NCBI GenBank assembly: GCA_963837485.1
Contig: CAWINP010000004.1
Coordinates: 1 to 64,000 of the forward strand
Source: Solirubrobacter sp963837485
GTDB taxonomy: Bacteria > Actinomycetota > Thermoleophilia > Solirubrobacterales > Solirubrobacteraceae
Direction: 5' to 3'
DNA length: 64,000 nt
Shown here piece by piece: positions 33,682 to 42,723 of the stretch (position 1 is its first letter; each line of letters opens with the position of its first letter). The notes beneath the pieces were generated by a model, which saw only the letters and a list, made by a program, of their open reading frames with translations, searched no databases and was not told the origin of the DNA. A program made the position numbers and the translations under genes.

Positions 33682-33954
33682 GTGCCGACCAAGCACCGCC
33701 GCCACGCGATCACCGAGACGCCGCCCGTGCGGGCTGCGCTTGACGAGCTGCGCGAGGAGATCGGCGGTGGGCGGATCGAGTTCGGTGAGCTCGTGATCCT
33801 CGGGGCCCACCAGAAGGTCGCGCAGCTCCGCGCGGAGCGCGATGACGCCGCCGCGCGGCGCCGCCGGCTCGCCGATCGGATCCGCCGCCGCGACGTCGGG
33901 GTCGACGTGGCCGCCGCGGACGAGGTCCGGCGCTCCGGCTGGGCGCGCCGGTGA
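33682..33954 (+). CDS. Putative antitoxin paired with the PIN toxin
   Basis: 90 residues from GTG 33682. A short N-terminal part (HRRHAITETPPVRAALDELR) precedes a region that is strongly helical and charged (KVAQLRAERDDAAARRRRLA). It is not a recognised VapB family, but its stop overlaps the start of the PIN gene (GTGA) and it is the first gene of the pair, the standard antitoxin position. A -10-like tacact lies 8 bp before the GTG, so the message may be leaderless. Confidence 0.65.
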   Translation: MPTKHRRHAITETPPVRAALDELREEIGGGRIEFGELVILGAHQKVAQLRAERDDAAARRRRLADRIRRRDVGVDVAAADEVRRSGWARR

Positions 33955-34382
33955 CCGAGCGGGTCCTGCTCGACAACTCGGCCTGGGCGCGGCTCTCCAG
34001 CCCGGCGCTCCCGCAGGCTCGCGCGGCCGAGGTGGCCGATGCGGTGGAGGCGGGCCGGATCGCCGTCTGCCTGCCGTTCCTGCTCGAGGCCGGCTACTCC
34101 GCGCGCAGCGCGGCAGACCACGACGCCCTGCTCGACGAGCTTCTCGCCCTCCCCCAGGTCTCGATCGACGAGGACGTGGAGCGGCGCGCAGTCGAAGCGC
34201 AGCGCCGGCTCGCGCGCGCCGGGCACCATCGGCTCCCGCCCGTGGATCTGCTCCTCGCGGCGATCGCGGACCGCCATGGGCTCGGCGTGCTGCACTACGA
34301 TCGCGACTACGACCTGATCGCCGCGAAGACCGGCCTGGACTTCCAGAGCGTCTGGCTGGCGCCGGCCGGCGAGCTGAGCTGA
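33951..34382 (+). CDS. PIN-domain ribonuclease toxin (VapC-like)
   Basis: 143 residues with the acidic PIN residues in place: VLLDNSAWARL (first Asp), FLLEAGYSARS (Glu), PVDLLLAAIADRHG (Asp) and LHYDRDYDLIA (last Asp). It would cleave specific RNAs when free of its antitoxin. A degraded 3' fragment of a close homologue lies at 9096-9228 in this same window, which points to an earlier second copy. Confidence 0.88.
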   Translation: MTERVLLDNSAWARLSSPALPQARAAEVADAVEAGRIAVCLPFLLEAGYSARSAADHDALLDELLALPQVSIDEDVERRAVEAQRRLARAGHHRLPPVDLLLAAIADRHGLGVLHYDRDYDLIAAKTGLDFQSVWLAPAGELS

Positions 34383-34426
34383 TGTCCACGCGGCCGCGGA
34401 TGACGCATCGGCGATGATTCGGCGCC

Positions 34427-35146
34427 GTGGCGCTGCGCGCGGTCCTACTCGATCTCGACGAGACGCTCATCCCCGAGGACGAGCCGCTGGCGACCGCGTA
34501 CCGCGCGGCCGTGCGCGAGCTGCACGGCGAGGACGCCGGCGCCGAGGAGGTCGCGTCCTTCCGCGCCGCGCTGCGGGCACGGTGGCAGCGCGACGCGCCG
34601 TGCCTGGACTACCGCGCCCGCGTGGGCGTGAGCGCGAGTGACGGCCTGATCGCGGACTTCGCGGGCGACGCTCCGGCGCTGGCGGCGATTCGCGAGTACC
34701 TCCCGCGCTTTCGCGCGGAGGCGTTTCCCGGCGCGAACGGCGCCCTCGCGCTGTGGCAGCGCGTGCGCGTGGAGCGGCAGACCGCGTATCCCCACGCCGG
34801 CGACGTGCTCGAGCGGCTGCGCCGCGACGCCCGGCTCGCACTGGTGACCAACGGCACGTCGGACCTCCAGCGTCGCAAGCTCGCGCTGGGCGGCCTCCAC
34901 CGGCACTTCGAAGTCGTGGTCGCGTCGTGCGACATCGGCATCGGCAAGCCCGACCGGGCGATCTTCGAGCATGCGCTCGACCGGCTCGGCGTGAGCGCCT
35001 CGGACGCGGTGATGGTGGGCAACGACCGGGCGCGCGACATCGAGGGAGCTGCGGCCGCCGGCCTGCGCGGCGTGTGGATCCAGCACGGCGACGACCGCGC
35101 CGATCTGCACGACCTCAGACAGCTCCCGCCGCTCCTGGCGCTCTGA
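34427..35146 (+). CDS. HAD-superfamily hydrolase
   Basis: 239 residues with the four HAD motifs: LLDLDETLIP (nucleophile and acid Asp), LVTNGTSD (Thr/Ser), the conserved Lys in DIGIGKPDRAIFEHAL, and MVGNDRARDIEGAAAAGLRG (motif IV, second Asp). A helical cap follows motif I, so it is subfamily I, like phosphoglycolate or nucleotide phosphatases. The exact substrate is unknown. The start is GTG 34427. It is followed at 2 bp by the phosphotransferase gene. Confidence 0.88.
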   Translation: MALRAVLLDLDETLIPEDEPLATAYRAAVRELHGEDAGAEEVASFRAALRARWQRDAPCLDYRARVGVSASDGLIADFAGDAPALAAIREYLPRFRAEAFPGANGALALWQRVRVERQTAYPHAGDVLERLRRDARLALVTNGTSDLQRRKLALGGLHRHFEVVVASCDIGIGKPDRAIFEHALDRLGVSASDAVMVGNDRARDIEGAAAAGLRGVWIQHGDDRADLHDLRQLPPLLAL

Positions 35147-35148
35147 CG

Positions 35149-35949
35149 ATGACCGAGCGCGAGGAGATCCTCCCGGGCGGCAACATGACCGCCGTCGTCC
35201 GGGTCGGCGACACCGTGCGCCGGGCCGCAGGCCCGTGGACGCCGACGATCCACGCGTTCATGCGCCACCTGCGCTCCAACGGCTTCGGCCTCGTCCCCGA
35301 GCCGCTGGGGCTCGACGAGCGCGGGCGGGAGATCATCTCGCTGCTTCCCGGCGCACCGGCGTCCTACCCGCTCCCGCAGTACGCGTGGACTGACGCCACG
35401 CTCAGCGCCGTCGCGCGGACGCTGCGCGCGTACCACGACGCGAGCGCAAGCTTCCGGCCCGAGGCCGGCGCACGCTGGCAGTGGCCCTCGTACGAGCCGC
35501 CGGAGGTCATCTGCCACAACGACTTCGCTCCCTACAACCTGATGTTCGAGGACGGGCGGCTGACCGGGGTCATCGACCTCGACCTCGCGTCCCCCGGCCC
35601 GCGCGTCCTGGACCTCGCGTACGCGGCCTATCGCTTCGTCCCGCTGACCGATCCCGCGAATCCCGACGCGCCGTTTCCGGGCCGAGCCGAGCAGGTTCGG
35701 CGTCTTGCGAGGTTCTGCGCGGCCTACGGCGGGCCGCGGCCGAGCGAGGTGCTCGACGCCGCCGCGGCCAAGTTGCGCGAGCTCGTGGCGTTCATCGCGC
35801 ACAGGGCCGCCGCGGGCGATGGGGCCCAGCAGGCGATGCTCGCGCGCGGTGACGTGGCGATCTATGAGCGCGACATCGCGTACCTCGATGAGTTTTCGCG
35901 GGCGCCGCGGTCTACAGGCCAAACCCACTCCCCAGGAGGCCTGAAGTGA
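35149..35949 (+). CDS. APH-family phosphotransferase
   Basis: 266 residues of the kinase-like aminoglycoside/choline phosphotransferase fold: a catalytic-loop VICHNDFAPYNLMFEDG (HxDxxxxN) and a metal-binding VIDLDLASPGPRVLDLAYAA (D-x-D). The N-lobe starts EEILPGGNMTAVVRVGDTVR. Such enzymes phosphorylate small hydroxyl compounds; resistance should not be assumed. It is 2 bp after the HAD gene and its stop overlaps the next start (GTGA). Confidence 0.85.
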   Translation: MTEREEILPGGNMTAVVRVGDTVRRAAGPWTPTIHAFMRHLRSNGFGLVPEPLGLDERGREIISLLPGAPASYPLPQYAWTDATLSAVARTLRAYHDASASFRPEAGARWQWPSYEPPEVICHNDFAPYNLMFEDGRLTGVIDLDLASPGPRVLDLAYAAYRFVPLTDPANPDAPFPGRAEQVRRLARFCAAYGGPRPSEVLDAAAAKLRELVAFIAHRAAAGDGAQQAMLARGDVAIYERDIAYLDEFSRAPRSTGQTHSPGGLK

Positions 35950-36338
35950 GCAAGACCCGCACGCGCGTCGCCCGGATCAACACGGTGATCGTCCCCGTCG
36001 CCGACCAGGAGAAGGCGATCTCGTTCTACATCGACACGCTCGGGCTCGAGAAGCGCGCCGACGTGCCGTTCGAGGGCAAGTACCGCTGGGTCGAGGTCGC
36101 GCCCGAGGGCGCGGACACGACGATCGCCATCTGTCCGCCCGGGCCGAACGGCCAGACCGGCAACCACCAGACCGGCATCAGCCTGCAGGTCGACGACATC
36201 GACGCGTACTACGCCGAGCTCAAGGCGGCCGGCGTCGACGTCGACGCCGAGGTCAGCCGGATGGGCGACCCGGTCCCGCCGCTGTTCTGGCTCCGCGACC
36301 CCGAGGGCAACATCCTCATGGTCGTCGAGGCGCCGTAG
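35946..36338 (+). CDS. VOC-family protein
   Basis: 130 residues: INTVIVPVADQEKAISFYID begins module one, GISLQVDDIDAYYAELKAAG module two, and WLRDPEGNILMVVEAP supplies the terminal metal glutamate. GTG 35946 overlaps the preceding stop, so it is the third gene of a HAD-APH-VOC operon. The substrate is unknown. Confidence 0.88.
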   Translation: MSKTRTRVARINTVIVPVADQEKAISFYIDTLGLEKRADVPFEGKYRWVEVAPEGADTTIAICPPGPNGQTGNHQTGISLQVDDIDAYYAELKAAGVDVDAEVSRMGDPVPPLFWLRDPEGNILMVVEAP

Positions 36339-36433
36339 CACCCGCTGCGCGGAGGTCGGCGGCGCCGCCGCGAGGCGGCCCGCCGACCGAAGTGCGAGAC
36401 TCGCGACGTCCGGGAGTTCTGTGCAGTGATGTC

Positions 36434-39175
36434 GTGACCGACGCGTACGAGTCCGCCGGCGACGAGCAGCTCGTCAGCGAAGCCCTGCGCTCGATCGACC
36501 AGCTCTCGATCGTGATCGTCGACGGCGAGCTGCGGATCCGCGGCCTGCACGGCGGCGCGTTCGAGCGCCACGGTCACCAGGCCGCGGCGGTCGTCGGCCG
36601 GCCCATCGCGGACATCGTCCCGGAGGCCTGGCAGCGGCTGCGGCCGCTGTACGAGCGCGCGCTCGCAGGCGAGACGTTCACCGTCGACGTGCCGTCGGCA
36701 GACGGCCACGCGCTGTATGAGACGACGTTCCAGCCGATCCGGCGCGACGGCGCCGTGGTCGGAGCGATGGCGATCTCGCACGACGTCACGGGGTCTCGGC
36801 GCGCGGTCGCGCTGTTCGAGCGCTCGTTCCGCGAGGCGGCGATCGGCGGCCTGATCCTGCGCGACGGCCGGATCTCGCGCGTGAACGAGCGCTTCGCGTC
36901 GATCGTCGGCCGCCCGGCGGACGAGCTGGTCGGCACCGATCCGGTCGCGCTCGTGCACCCGGACGAGAAGCAGGAGGCGCGCGAGTCGATCCGGCGCTCG
37001 TTCGAAGGCGAGCGGCTGGCCCCGCGCGACCGCCGGCTGGTGACCGCGAGCGGCGAGACGGTGATCGTCCGGCTGGGGCTGTCGGTGCTCGAGGAGGAGC
37101 AGGGACCGCCGACCGTGCTCGTGCACGCGGCCGACCGCACGGCCGAGGTGCGCGCCCAGCAGGAGCGCGAGCGCGCGTCGGCGCTGTTTGAGACGAGCTT
37201 CGCGGACGCGCCGATCGGGATGTGCCTGGTCGGCCTGGACTGGCGCTTCCTGAAGGTCAACCCCGCGCTGTGCAAGCTGTTCGGGCGGTCCGAGCCCGAG
37301 CTGCTGGCCACCGATTTCCAGCACATCACCCATCCCGGCGACCTCGCGAGCGACCTCGCGCTGCTGCAGGAGACGCTCGAGGGCACGCGGTCCGGATACA
37401 CGCTGGAGAAGCGCTACCTGCACGCCGGCGGCAGCGTGATCGAGGCGGTTCTCGCCGTGTCGCTGGTTCGCGACGCGGCCGGCGCGCCCGCCCACTTCAT
37501 CTCCCAGATCGCCGACCTGACAGCGCTCGCGCGCACGCGCGCGCTGTTCGAGGCGGCGTTCAGCCACGGATGGGTCGGCAAGCTGATCGCGCGTGCGCAA
37601 CCGGACGGGACGACGGTGGTGATCGAGTGCAACCCGGCGTTCGCGACGATGGTCGGGCGCGGCGCCAAGGAGTTGCTCGGCAGCTCAGACCGGGCGCTCG
37701 TGCATCCCGGCGACGTCGCGGCGCGCGACGAGCTGATCGCCGAGGTGCTCGCCGGCGGCCGCGCCGACTCGCGCGAGCTGCGCCTGCTGCACGCCGACGG
37801 GCACGAGATCTGGGTGCTGCTGGGGCTCGCCGCCGTCGACACCGGCGAGCAGCCGCTCGTGTTCCTGCAGGCGCTCGACATCTCCGAGCGCAAGCGCTTC
37901 GAGCGCCGGCTGCGCTACCTCGCCGACCACGACCCGCTCACCGGGCTGCTGAGCCGCCGCCGCTTCGAGGCCGAGCTGGAGCGCGAGGTCGCGCGCGCGC
38001 GGCGCTCCGGCGGCCGGGCCTGCCTGCTGCTGCTCGACCTCGACGGCTTCAAGCGCGTCAACGACGCCTTCGGCCATCCCGCCGGCGACGCGCTGCTGAC
38101 GCGCATCGGTGCCGCGCTGCGCGAGCGCCTGCGCAGCGTCGACGTGGTCGCGCGGGTCGGCGGGGACGAGTTCGCGGTCATCCTGCCTGACACCGATCTC
38201 GACGGCGCGCGCGCCGCGTCCGGCGAGCTCGTGGCCGCCGTGCGCCGGCACGGCGAGGTCAGCGCCGGCGGGCAGCGCGCCGGGGTCACCGCGTCGATCG
38301 GCATCGCGGCGTTCGCCGGCGCGATTTCTGCGGAACAGCTGCTGGTCGAGGCCGATCTCGCGCTGTACGAGGCCAAGGACGCCGGCAGGGACCGCGTCGC
38401 CGTCCACGACCGCTCGTCGGCACCGCACGAGCAGCTCGCCGGCCGCGCCGACTGGCTCGAGCGGCTCCGGCGCGGGCTCGACGGCGGGCAGTTCGTCCTC
38501 CATGCCCAGCCGGTCGTCGGGCTCGCGACGCGCGACGGCGCCGAGCGCTACGAGCTGCTGCTGCGGCTTCGGGGCGACGACGGCGAGCTGATCGCGCCCG
38601 CCGTCTTCCTCCCCCACGCCGAGCGGCTGGGCCTGATCGTGGAGATCGACCGCTGGGTGCTGCGCGAGGCGGTCGCGATGCTGCACCGCGCGGAGCGCGA
38701 CCTGCGGCTGTCGGTCAACTTCTCGCCGCTCACCCTGCAGCGTCCGGAGATCGCGACGGAGCTCGCGGCGCTGCTGCGCGAGCAGCCGATCGCCGAGCAC
38801 GCGCTGACCGTCGAGGTGACCGAGACGACGGCGATCGCCAACCTCACCGCGGTGGCCGAGCTGGCCGCCGAGCTGCGGCGGCTCGGCTGCCTGATCGCGC
38901 TCGACGACTTCGGCGCCGGCTTTGCGAGCTTCGCCTACCTCAAGCAGCTCGCCGTCGACGTCCTCAAGATCGACGGCGAGTTCATCGAGCGGCTGGCCGT
39001 GTCGAGGACCGATCAGCTCGTCGTGCGGGCGATCGCCGGCCTCGCGCACGGGCTCGGCATCGCGACCGTCGCCGAGCACGTCGGCGACCAGGCGAGCGTC
39101 GAGCTGCTGACCGAGCTCGGCGTCCACTTCGGCCAGGGCTTCCACCTCGGCCGCCCGGCGCCGCTCGCGGTCTAG
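36434..39175 (+). CDS. PAS-GGDEF-EAL cyclic-di-GMP signalling protein
   Basis: About 913 residues. Four PAS-like sensor modules come first, starting near QLSIVIVDGELRIRGLHGGA, FREAAIGGLILRDGRISRVN, FADAPIGMCLVGLDWRFLKV and FSHGWVGKLIARAQPDGTTV. A GGDEF domain with an intact VGGDEFAV site follows (diguanylate cyclase), then an EAL domain. The signature EAL reads YELLLRL rather than E-A-L; the Glu stays, and VEVTETTAIAN, ALDDFGAGFASF, VLKIDGEFIE and the FGQGFHLGRPAP end are present, so phosphodiesterase activity is plausible. There is no membrane segment, so it senses in the cytoplasm. The start is taken at GTG 36434; 36392 is possible. It converges on the ferric-reductase-like gene. Confidence 0.9.
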   Translation: MTDAYESAGDEQLVSEALRSIDQLSIVIVDGELRIRGLHGGAFERHGHQAAAVVGRPIADIVPEAWQRLRPLYERALAGETFTVDVPSADGHALYETTFQPIRRDGAVVGAMAISHDVTGSRRAVALFERSFREAAIGGLILRDGRISRVNERFASIVGRPADELVGTDPVALVHPDEKQEARESIRRSFEGERLAPRDRRLVTASGETVIVRLGLSVLEEEQGPPTVLVHAADRTAEVRAQQERERASALFETSFADAPIGMCLVGLDWRFLKVNPALCKLFGRSEPELLATDFQHITHPGDLASDLALLQETLEGTRSGYTLEKRYLHAGGSVIEAVLAVSLVRDAAGAPAHFISQIADLTALARTRALFEAAFSHGWVGKLIARAQPDGTTVVIECNPAFATMVGRGAKELLGSSDRALVHPGDVAARDELIAEVLAGGRADSRELRLLHADGHEIWVLLGLAAVDTGEQPLVFLQALDISERKRFERRLRYLADHDPLTGLLSRRRFEAELEREVARARRSGGRACLLLLDLDGFKRVNDAFGHPAGDALLTRIGAALRERLRSVDVVARVGGDEFAVILPDTDLDGARAASGELVAAVRRHGEVSAGGQRAGVTASIGIAAFAGAISAEQLLVEADLALYEAKDAGRDRVAVHDRSSAPHEQLAGRADWLERLRRGLDGGQFVLHAQPVVGLATRDGAERYELLLRLRGDDGELIAPAVFLPHAERLGLIVEIDRWVLREAVAMLHRAERDLRLSVNFSPLTLQRPEIATELAALLREQPIAEHALTVEVTETTAIANLTAVAELAAELRRLGCLIALDDFGAGFASFAYLKQLAVDVLKIDGEFIERLAVSRTDQLVVRAIAGLAHGLGIATVAEHVGDQASVELLTELGVHFGQGFHLGRPAPLAV

Positions 39176-40557
39176 CGCCAGTCGAAGTGCTCGCGGTGGA
39201 TTCGCCGGGCCCGTACGCCCGCCAGGCGCAGCTGCAGCTCGAACGCGCGCAGCATCGCGGTCGGCCCGCACATGAACACCGACATGTCGCGCGGGTCGCC
39301 GCCGGCCGCCGCGAGAAGCTGGTCCGGCGTCAGGCGGCCGTCGACGCTGGTGTCCACGAGATGCAGGCGCAGCGAAGGCTGCTCGGCGGCGATCGCGCGC
39401 AGCTCGTCCGCGAACGGCGCCTCGCCGTCGGCGCTGTAGAAGAAGTCGACGCTCGCCGGCAGCGGATGCCGCTCGAGCGCGCGCAGCCAGCTCAGGAACG
39501 GCGCGACGCCGACGCCGCCGGCGAGCCAGACCTGGCGATCGGTCCCGCGCCAGTGCACGAAGCGGCCGTGCGGGCCGCCGATCACCGCCGGCATCCCGGG
39601 CTTGACGAGCTCGTGCAGGCGCGAGGTGTAGTCGCCGAGCGCCTTGACCGCCACGCGCACGACGTCCTCGTGCGGCGCGCTGGCGATCGTGAAGGGATGC
39701 CGGTGCCAGCCGTCCTTCCCCTCGATGTAGATCATCGCGAACTGGCCGGGAGCGAACTCGAGCGAACGGCCGATCGGGCGCAGCGCGATCTCGGTCAGGC
39801 CCTCGTCGATCCGGCGCACCGCGGCCACCTGATAGTCGTGCAGCGACGCGAACCGATGCGACAGCAGCTCACGGTACGCGTAGAACGCCAGCCCGACGCC
39901 GCCGACCGCGACGTAGCTCCACCGGAGCACCGGCGCGCCGCCGAACGGCGTGCCGTCGAGCAGCCCGTGGGCGAACCCGGCGGCCACGAACAGGCCGGTG
40001 GTCCGGTGCAGCGCGCGCCAGCGCTCGTAACCCGCGAACGGCTTCAAGACGTTGCGAACGAGCGGCGCGTCGCGGACCGCGAGCACGGCGCCGCGCAATG
40101 GGCGCGGGACGACGGAGCGCCACCGCGGCAGGATCGCCCACAGCGCCAGGCCGACGAGGCCGAGCGCCCCGATCGTGGCCAGCGGACCTCCCAGCGTGCT
40201 CCCGGGTCCCGCCGCGAGCGCGATGTGCGGGGCCAGCAGCAGCAGGCCGGTGATCGCGACGCGGCGATGCCAGATCGCCGCGCGGTCGATGCCGTCGAAG
40301 TACGCCTCGACCAGCGGAAGCGTGCTGATGAGCACGAGGCCGATGCTGAGCAGAAGCACCGACTCGGCGCCGAGCAGCTGGCCGGCGTAGCTGCCGGAGG
40401 ACTCTCCGCTCGGCCGCGCGACCGTCCACAGGACCGCCTGCGCCACGACGAGCAGCGCGATCGTCGCCGGTCCGAGCTCGCGCGCGGCGAACACCGGGTG
40501 CGGAAGCGGTCGTCGGCGAGCGGGGGCCGCTGCAGCTGTTCCGCTCGCAAGATCCAT
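39172..40557 (-). CDS. Ferric-reductase-like membrane flavoprotein
   Basis: 461 residues. Six or so membrane segments come first (TIALLVVAQAVLWTV, SVLLLSIGLVLISTLPLVEA, VAITGLLLLAPHIALAAG, TIGALGLVGLALWAIL, and ALHRTTGLFVAAGFAHGLLD with candidate heme histidines). A ferredoxin-reductase module follows: the FAD loop RHPFTIAS, the NAD loop WLAGGVGVAPFLSWLRAL and a late MCGPTAMLRAFE. It would move electrons from NAD(P)H across the membrane, for iron reduction or as a NOX-like oxidase. The start is ATG 40557. Nothing adjacent names the acceptor. Confidence 0.85.
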   Translation of the reverse strand: MDLASGTAAAAPARRRPLPHPVFAARELGPATIALLVVAQAVLWTVARPSGESSGSYAGQLLGAESVLLLSIGLVLISTLPLVEAYFDGIDRAAIWHRRVAITGLLLLAPHIALAAGPGSTLGGPLATIGALGLVGLALWAILPRWRSVVPRPLRGAVLAVRDAPLVRNVLKPFAGYERWRALHRTTGLFVAAGFAHGLLDGTPFGGAPVLRWSYVAVGGVGLAFYAYRELLSHRFASLHDYQVAAVRRIDEGLTEIALRPIGRSLEFAPGQFAMIYIEGKDGWHRHPFTIASAPHEDVVRVAVKALGDYTSRLHELVKPGMPAVIGGPHGRFVHWRGTDRQVWLAGGVGVAPFLSWLRALERHPLPASVDFFYSADGEAPFADELRAIAAEQPSLRLHLVDTSVDGRLTPDQLLAAAGGDPRDMSVFMCGPTAMLRAFELQLRLAGVRARRIHREHFDWR

Positions 40558-40659
40558 GGTCTGACACGACCGTAGGCGGCGAGCGCCGCCGGTGGAACCG
40601 CTCGCCCTACCGGTCGTGGGTCCGTAGTCGGCCGACGGCTCAGGGCTCGCGGATCGCGC

Positions 40660-40836
40660 CCAGCCCGCGCCGGGCCGGTCGCCCGCGTCCTCGGCCTGCT
40701 CTGCGCCTCGCGCGGCGACACGCCCTCGGCGATCGCTCATCTCGAGGCCGCGGTGCACGCCTGCGCCGGCGCGCCGGCCCTGCTCGCCCGCGCCGAGGCC
40801 GAGCTGGCTAGCGCCCGCGCAGGAACGACGCTCTGA
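40660..40836 (+). pseudogene. 3' fragment of a TPR-containing regulator
   Basis: The plus strand reads VARVLGLLCASRGDTPSAIA, HLEAAVHACAGAPALLARAE, AELASARAGTTL and stop. The pattern (short helix pairs with G.A..AI.HLE.AV) is that of the last TPR of LuxR/AfsR-type ATPase regulators. Nothing upstream of about 40660 continues it, because the sequence there is the 5' region of the reductase gene. It overlaps the end of the YciI-like gene on the other strand. Confidence 0.45.
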
Positions 40837-41104
40837 ACGGGCGCAGCTCGCCGGTCGCGAAGCCGCTGGTGATCGTCGGGTCCTCGTCCATGAAGCGGCG
40901 CGCGCTGGCCTCGTCGGGCGCCTCGAACACGCAGATGCCCGTGTTGATGCGACCGAGCGTGGGCCCGGCAAGGATGACGGTCCCGTCGTGGAGCGCGCGC
41001 TGCAGCCGCTCCGCGTGCTCGCCCCACGCGCGCTGCTCATCCGCGGTCATCGTCGCCGCGAAGTCCTCGCGCGGGGTGTGGAGGAAGAAGATCCACTCGG
41101 CCAT
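40808..41104 (-). CDS. YciI-like protein
   Basis: 98 residues of the dimeric alpha+beta YCII fold: EWIFFLHTPREDFAATMTAD, GTVILAGPTLGRINTGICVF, EAPDEASARRFMDEDPTITS, ELRPFRASFL. Members are small enzymes or domains with a conserved His/Asp pair; the role is unknown. The start is ATG 41104, and the cupin gene ends 10 bp upstream. Confidence 0.85.
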   Translation of the reverse strand: MAEWIFFLHTPREDFAATMTADEQRAWGEHAERLQRALHDGTVILAGPTLGRINTGICVFEAPDEASARRFMDEDPTITSGFATGELRPFRASFLRGR

Positions 41105-41114
41105 GGCGGGAAAG

Positions 41115-41504
41115 CTATACGGCCGGGTCGAGCCGCTCCGACGCCTCGGTCTCGGGCGGATACCCGTACGCGTAGACGAGGAGATCCACGTCGCCGTGGT
41201 TGGCCGACTGCAGCGCGGTGCCGGGCTCGGCGCGGACGACGCCGCCGGCCGGCACATCGACGCGCTCGGGCGGCTCGCCGAGGTAGATCGAGAGCGTCCC
41301 GGCGAGCACGACGAACGTCTCCTCCTGCGCCTTGTGGCGGTGCCGGACGCCCTTTGCGCCCGGCTCGTAGCGCCATACGTTCCCGCGTACGTGCGCGAAG
41401 CCGAGCCGGTCGCTCAGCTCGGCCACGTGGCGGGCCGGCTCGCCGGGCTCGTGCGGGCGGGTGATCCAGTCGAAGTCGTCGGGAGCGATCGCATGGAAAG
41501 GCAT
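41115..41504 (-). CDS. Cupin-domain protein
   Basis: 129 residues. Cupin motif 1 is GVRHRHKAQEETFVVLAGTL (H-x-H..E metal set) and motif 2 is the GGVVRAEPGTALQSANHGDV region. It probably binds a metal and a small ligand. Its start lies inside the 3' end of the sigma-factor gene, out of frame, so the two are co-transcribed. Confidence 0.85.
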   Translation of the reverse strand: MPFHAIAPDDFDWITRPHEPGEPARHVAELSDRLGFAHVRGNVWRYEPGAKGVRHRHKAQEETFVVLAGTLSIYLGEPPERVDVPAGGVVRAEPGTALQSANHGDVDLLVYAYGYPPETEASERLDPAV

Positions 41505-42016
41505 CGCCCATTCAGGCTACGGCGGGCGCGGTTGAGCAGCGCCTTCACGGCCGGGACGCTGACGCCGAGCTCGTCCGCGAGCTCGGCGTAGGAGAGTCCT
41601 TCCAGCTCGCGCTTGAGCAAGGCGCGCCGTTGTTGCGGCGGCAGCCGGCCGATCCGGCTGATGAGCCGGCGCAGCTCGTCCGCGCGGAGCGTCTCCTCTG
41701 CAGGGTCGTGCGGCGCCGTGTGCTCGTCGGCCTCCAGTGGCATCCAGTTCGGCCGCCGCCGGTACTCGTCGAAGCGGCGGTTGCGCGTGACGCGGTACAG
41801 CCACGCCCGCAGGTTCATCTCGCGCTCGTCGCGGCGCAGGCCGCGACAGGCGGACATGAACACGTCCTGGATCACGTCCTCGGCGTCGTGACGCGCGCCT
41901 GGGAGCATCCGCCGCACGTAGCCGAGCAGCCGCGGCCGGTAGCGGTCGTGCAGGACGGCGAACGCGGCGTCGTCGCCGGCCCGGAAGCGCGCGACCAGCA
42001 GTTCGTCCGGGCTCAT
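41414..42016 (-). CDS. ECF-type RNA polymerase sigma factor
   Basis: 200 residues. Region 2 has AFAVLHDRYRPRLLGYVRRM, then DAEDVIQDVFMSACRGLRR and NLRAWLYRVTRNRRFDEYRR; region 4 has ISRIGRLPPQQRRALLKREL, GLSYAELADELGVSVPAVKA, LLNRARRSL. The last ~30 residues (NGRCLSMRSLPTT...) run out of frame over the cupin start and look unselected. The start ATG 42016 overlaps the stop of the L,D-transpeptidase gene (ATGA). No anti-sigma factor is next to it, which leaves its signal unknown; a wall-linked role is possible from the partner. Confidence 0.88.
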   Translation of the reverse strand: MSPDELLVARFRAGDDAAFAVLHDRYRPRLLGYVRRMLPGARHDAEDVIQDVFMSACRGLRRDEREMNLRAWLYRVTRNRRFDEYRRRPNWMPLEADEHTAPHDPAEETLRADELRRLISRIGRLPPQQRRALLKRELEGLSYAELADELGVSVPAVKALLNRARRSLNGRCLSMRSLPTTSTGSPARTSPASRPATWPS

Positions 42017-42624
42017 CGCGCCACCACCGAGACCTCGTCGCCCGCCGACGCGAAGCCGTACAGCCAGCGCGCGTCGGGAGCGCCGACGCGAACGCAGCCG
42101 TGCGAGGCGGGCTGGACGGGAACGTCGGCGAACTCGTGGATCGCGATCCCGCCGGTGAACGGGAGCGCCCAGGAGAGCCATTCGCGGAACGGGTTCGACC
42201 ACCAGCGCGCGATCTTCGCCTGCACGCGGAACTCGCCCGCCGGCGTCGGCGTGGCCGGCGCGCCGGTCGACACTCCGACGACGCGCACGACTTGGTCGTC
42301 CTGGATCGCGAGGACGACCTGGCGGCGCAGCACCTCGATCCGGCGCCCGGCGCCGCGGTGCAGCTCCGGGCGCGGACGGCTCGCGGCGGCCAGCGCCGCG
42401 CGCGTGTCCTGGCCGGCGTCGCCGTCGCGCTCGAGGCCGCGCCACTTCTGGAAGGCGACGACCGCGCTCGCGGTGCGCGGGCCGGTCCGGCCGTCGACTG
42501 CGGTCGGCGGGAGGAAGCCGAGCTGGGCGAGCCGTTGCTGGACGGCTCGAGGTTGATCGGGGACGGGGCGCGCGAGGGCGGTGGCGAACAGCGCGGCGGC
42601 GAGGGCGGTGGGGAGCAAGAGCAT
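42013..42624 (-). CDS. L,D-transpeptidase with peptidoglycan-binding domain
   Basis: 203 residues. After a signal peptide (LLLPTALAAALFATALA) there is a PG_binding_1 repeat (QPRAVQQRLAQLGFLPPTAV, DGRTGPRTASAVVAFQKWRG), then the YkuD catalytic domain with the active-site block PASHGCVRVGAPDARWLYGF (S-H-G-C). It cross-links peptidoglycan or attaches proteins to it, outside the cell. It is translationally coupled to the ECF sigma gene. Confidence 0.9.
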   Translation of the reverse strand: MLLLPTALAAALFATALARPVPDQPRAVQQRLAQLGFLPPTAVDGRTGPRTASAVVAFQKWRGLERDGDAGQDTRAALAAASRPRPELHRGAGRRIEVLRRQVVLAIQDDQVVRVVGVSTGAPATPTPAGEFRVQAKIARWWSNPFREWLSWALPFTGGIAIHEFADVPVQPASHGCVRVGAPDARWLYGFASAGDEVSVVAR

Positions 42625-42723
42625 GCGCTCCCAGCGTCCCGGTCGGGGCCGGCGACGTCATCGCGGCGAGCCGCCGACGTCAGGCCCGGGCGCCGGGCAT
42701 TCGCGCACCCCTGCCAGCAGGTA

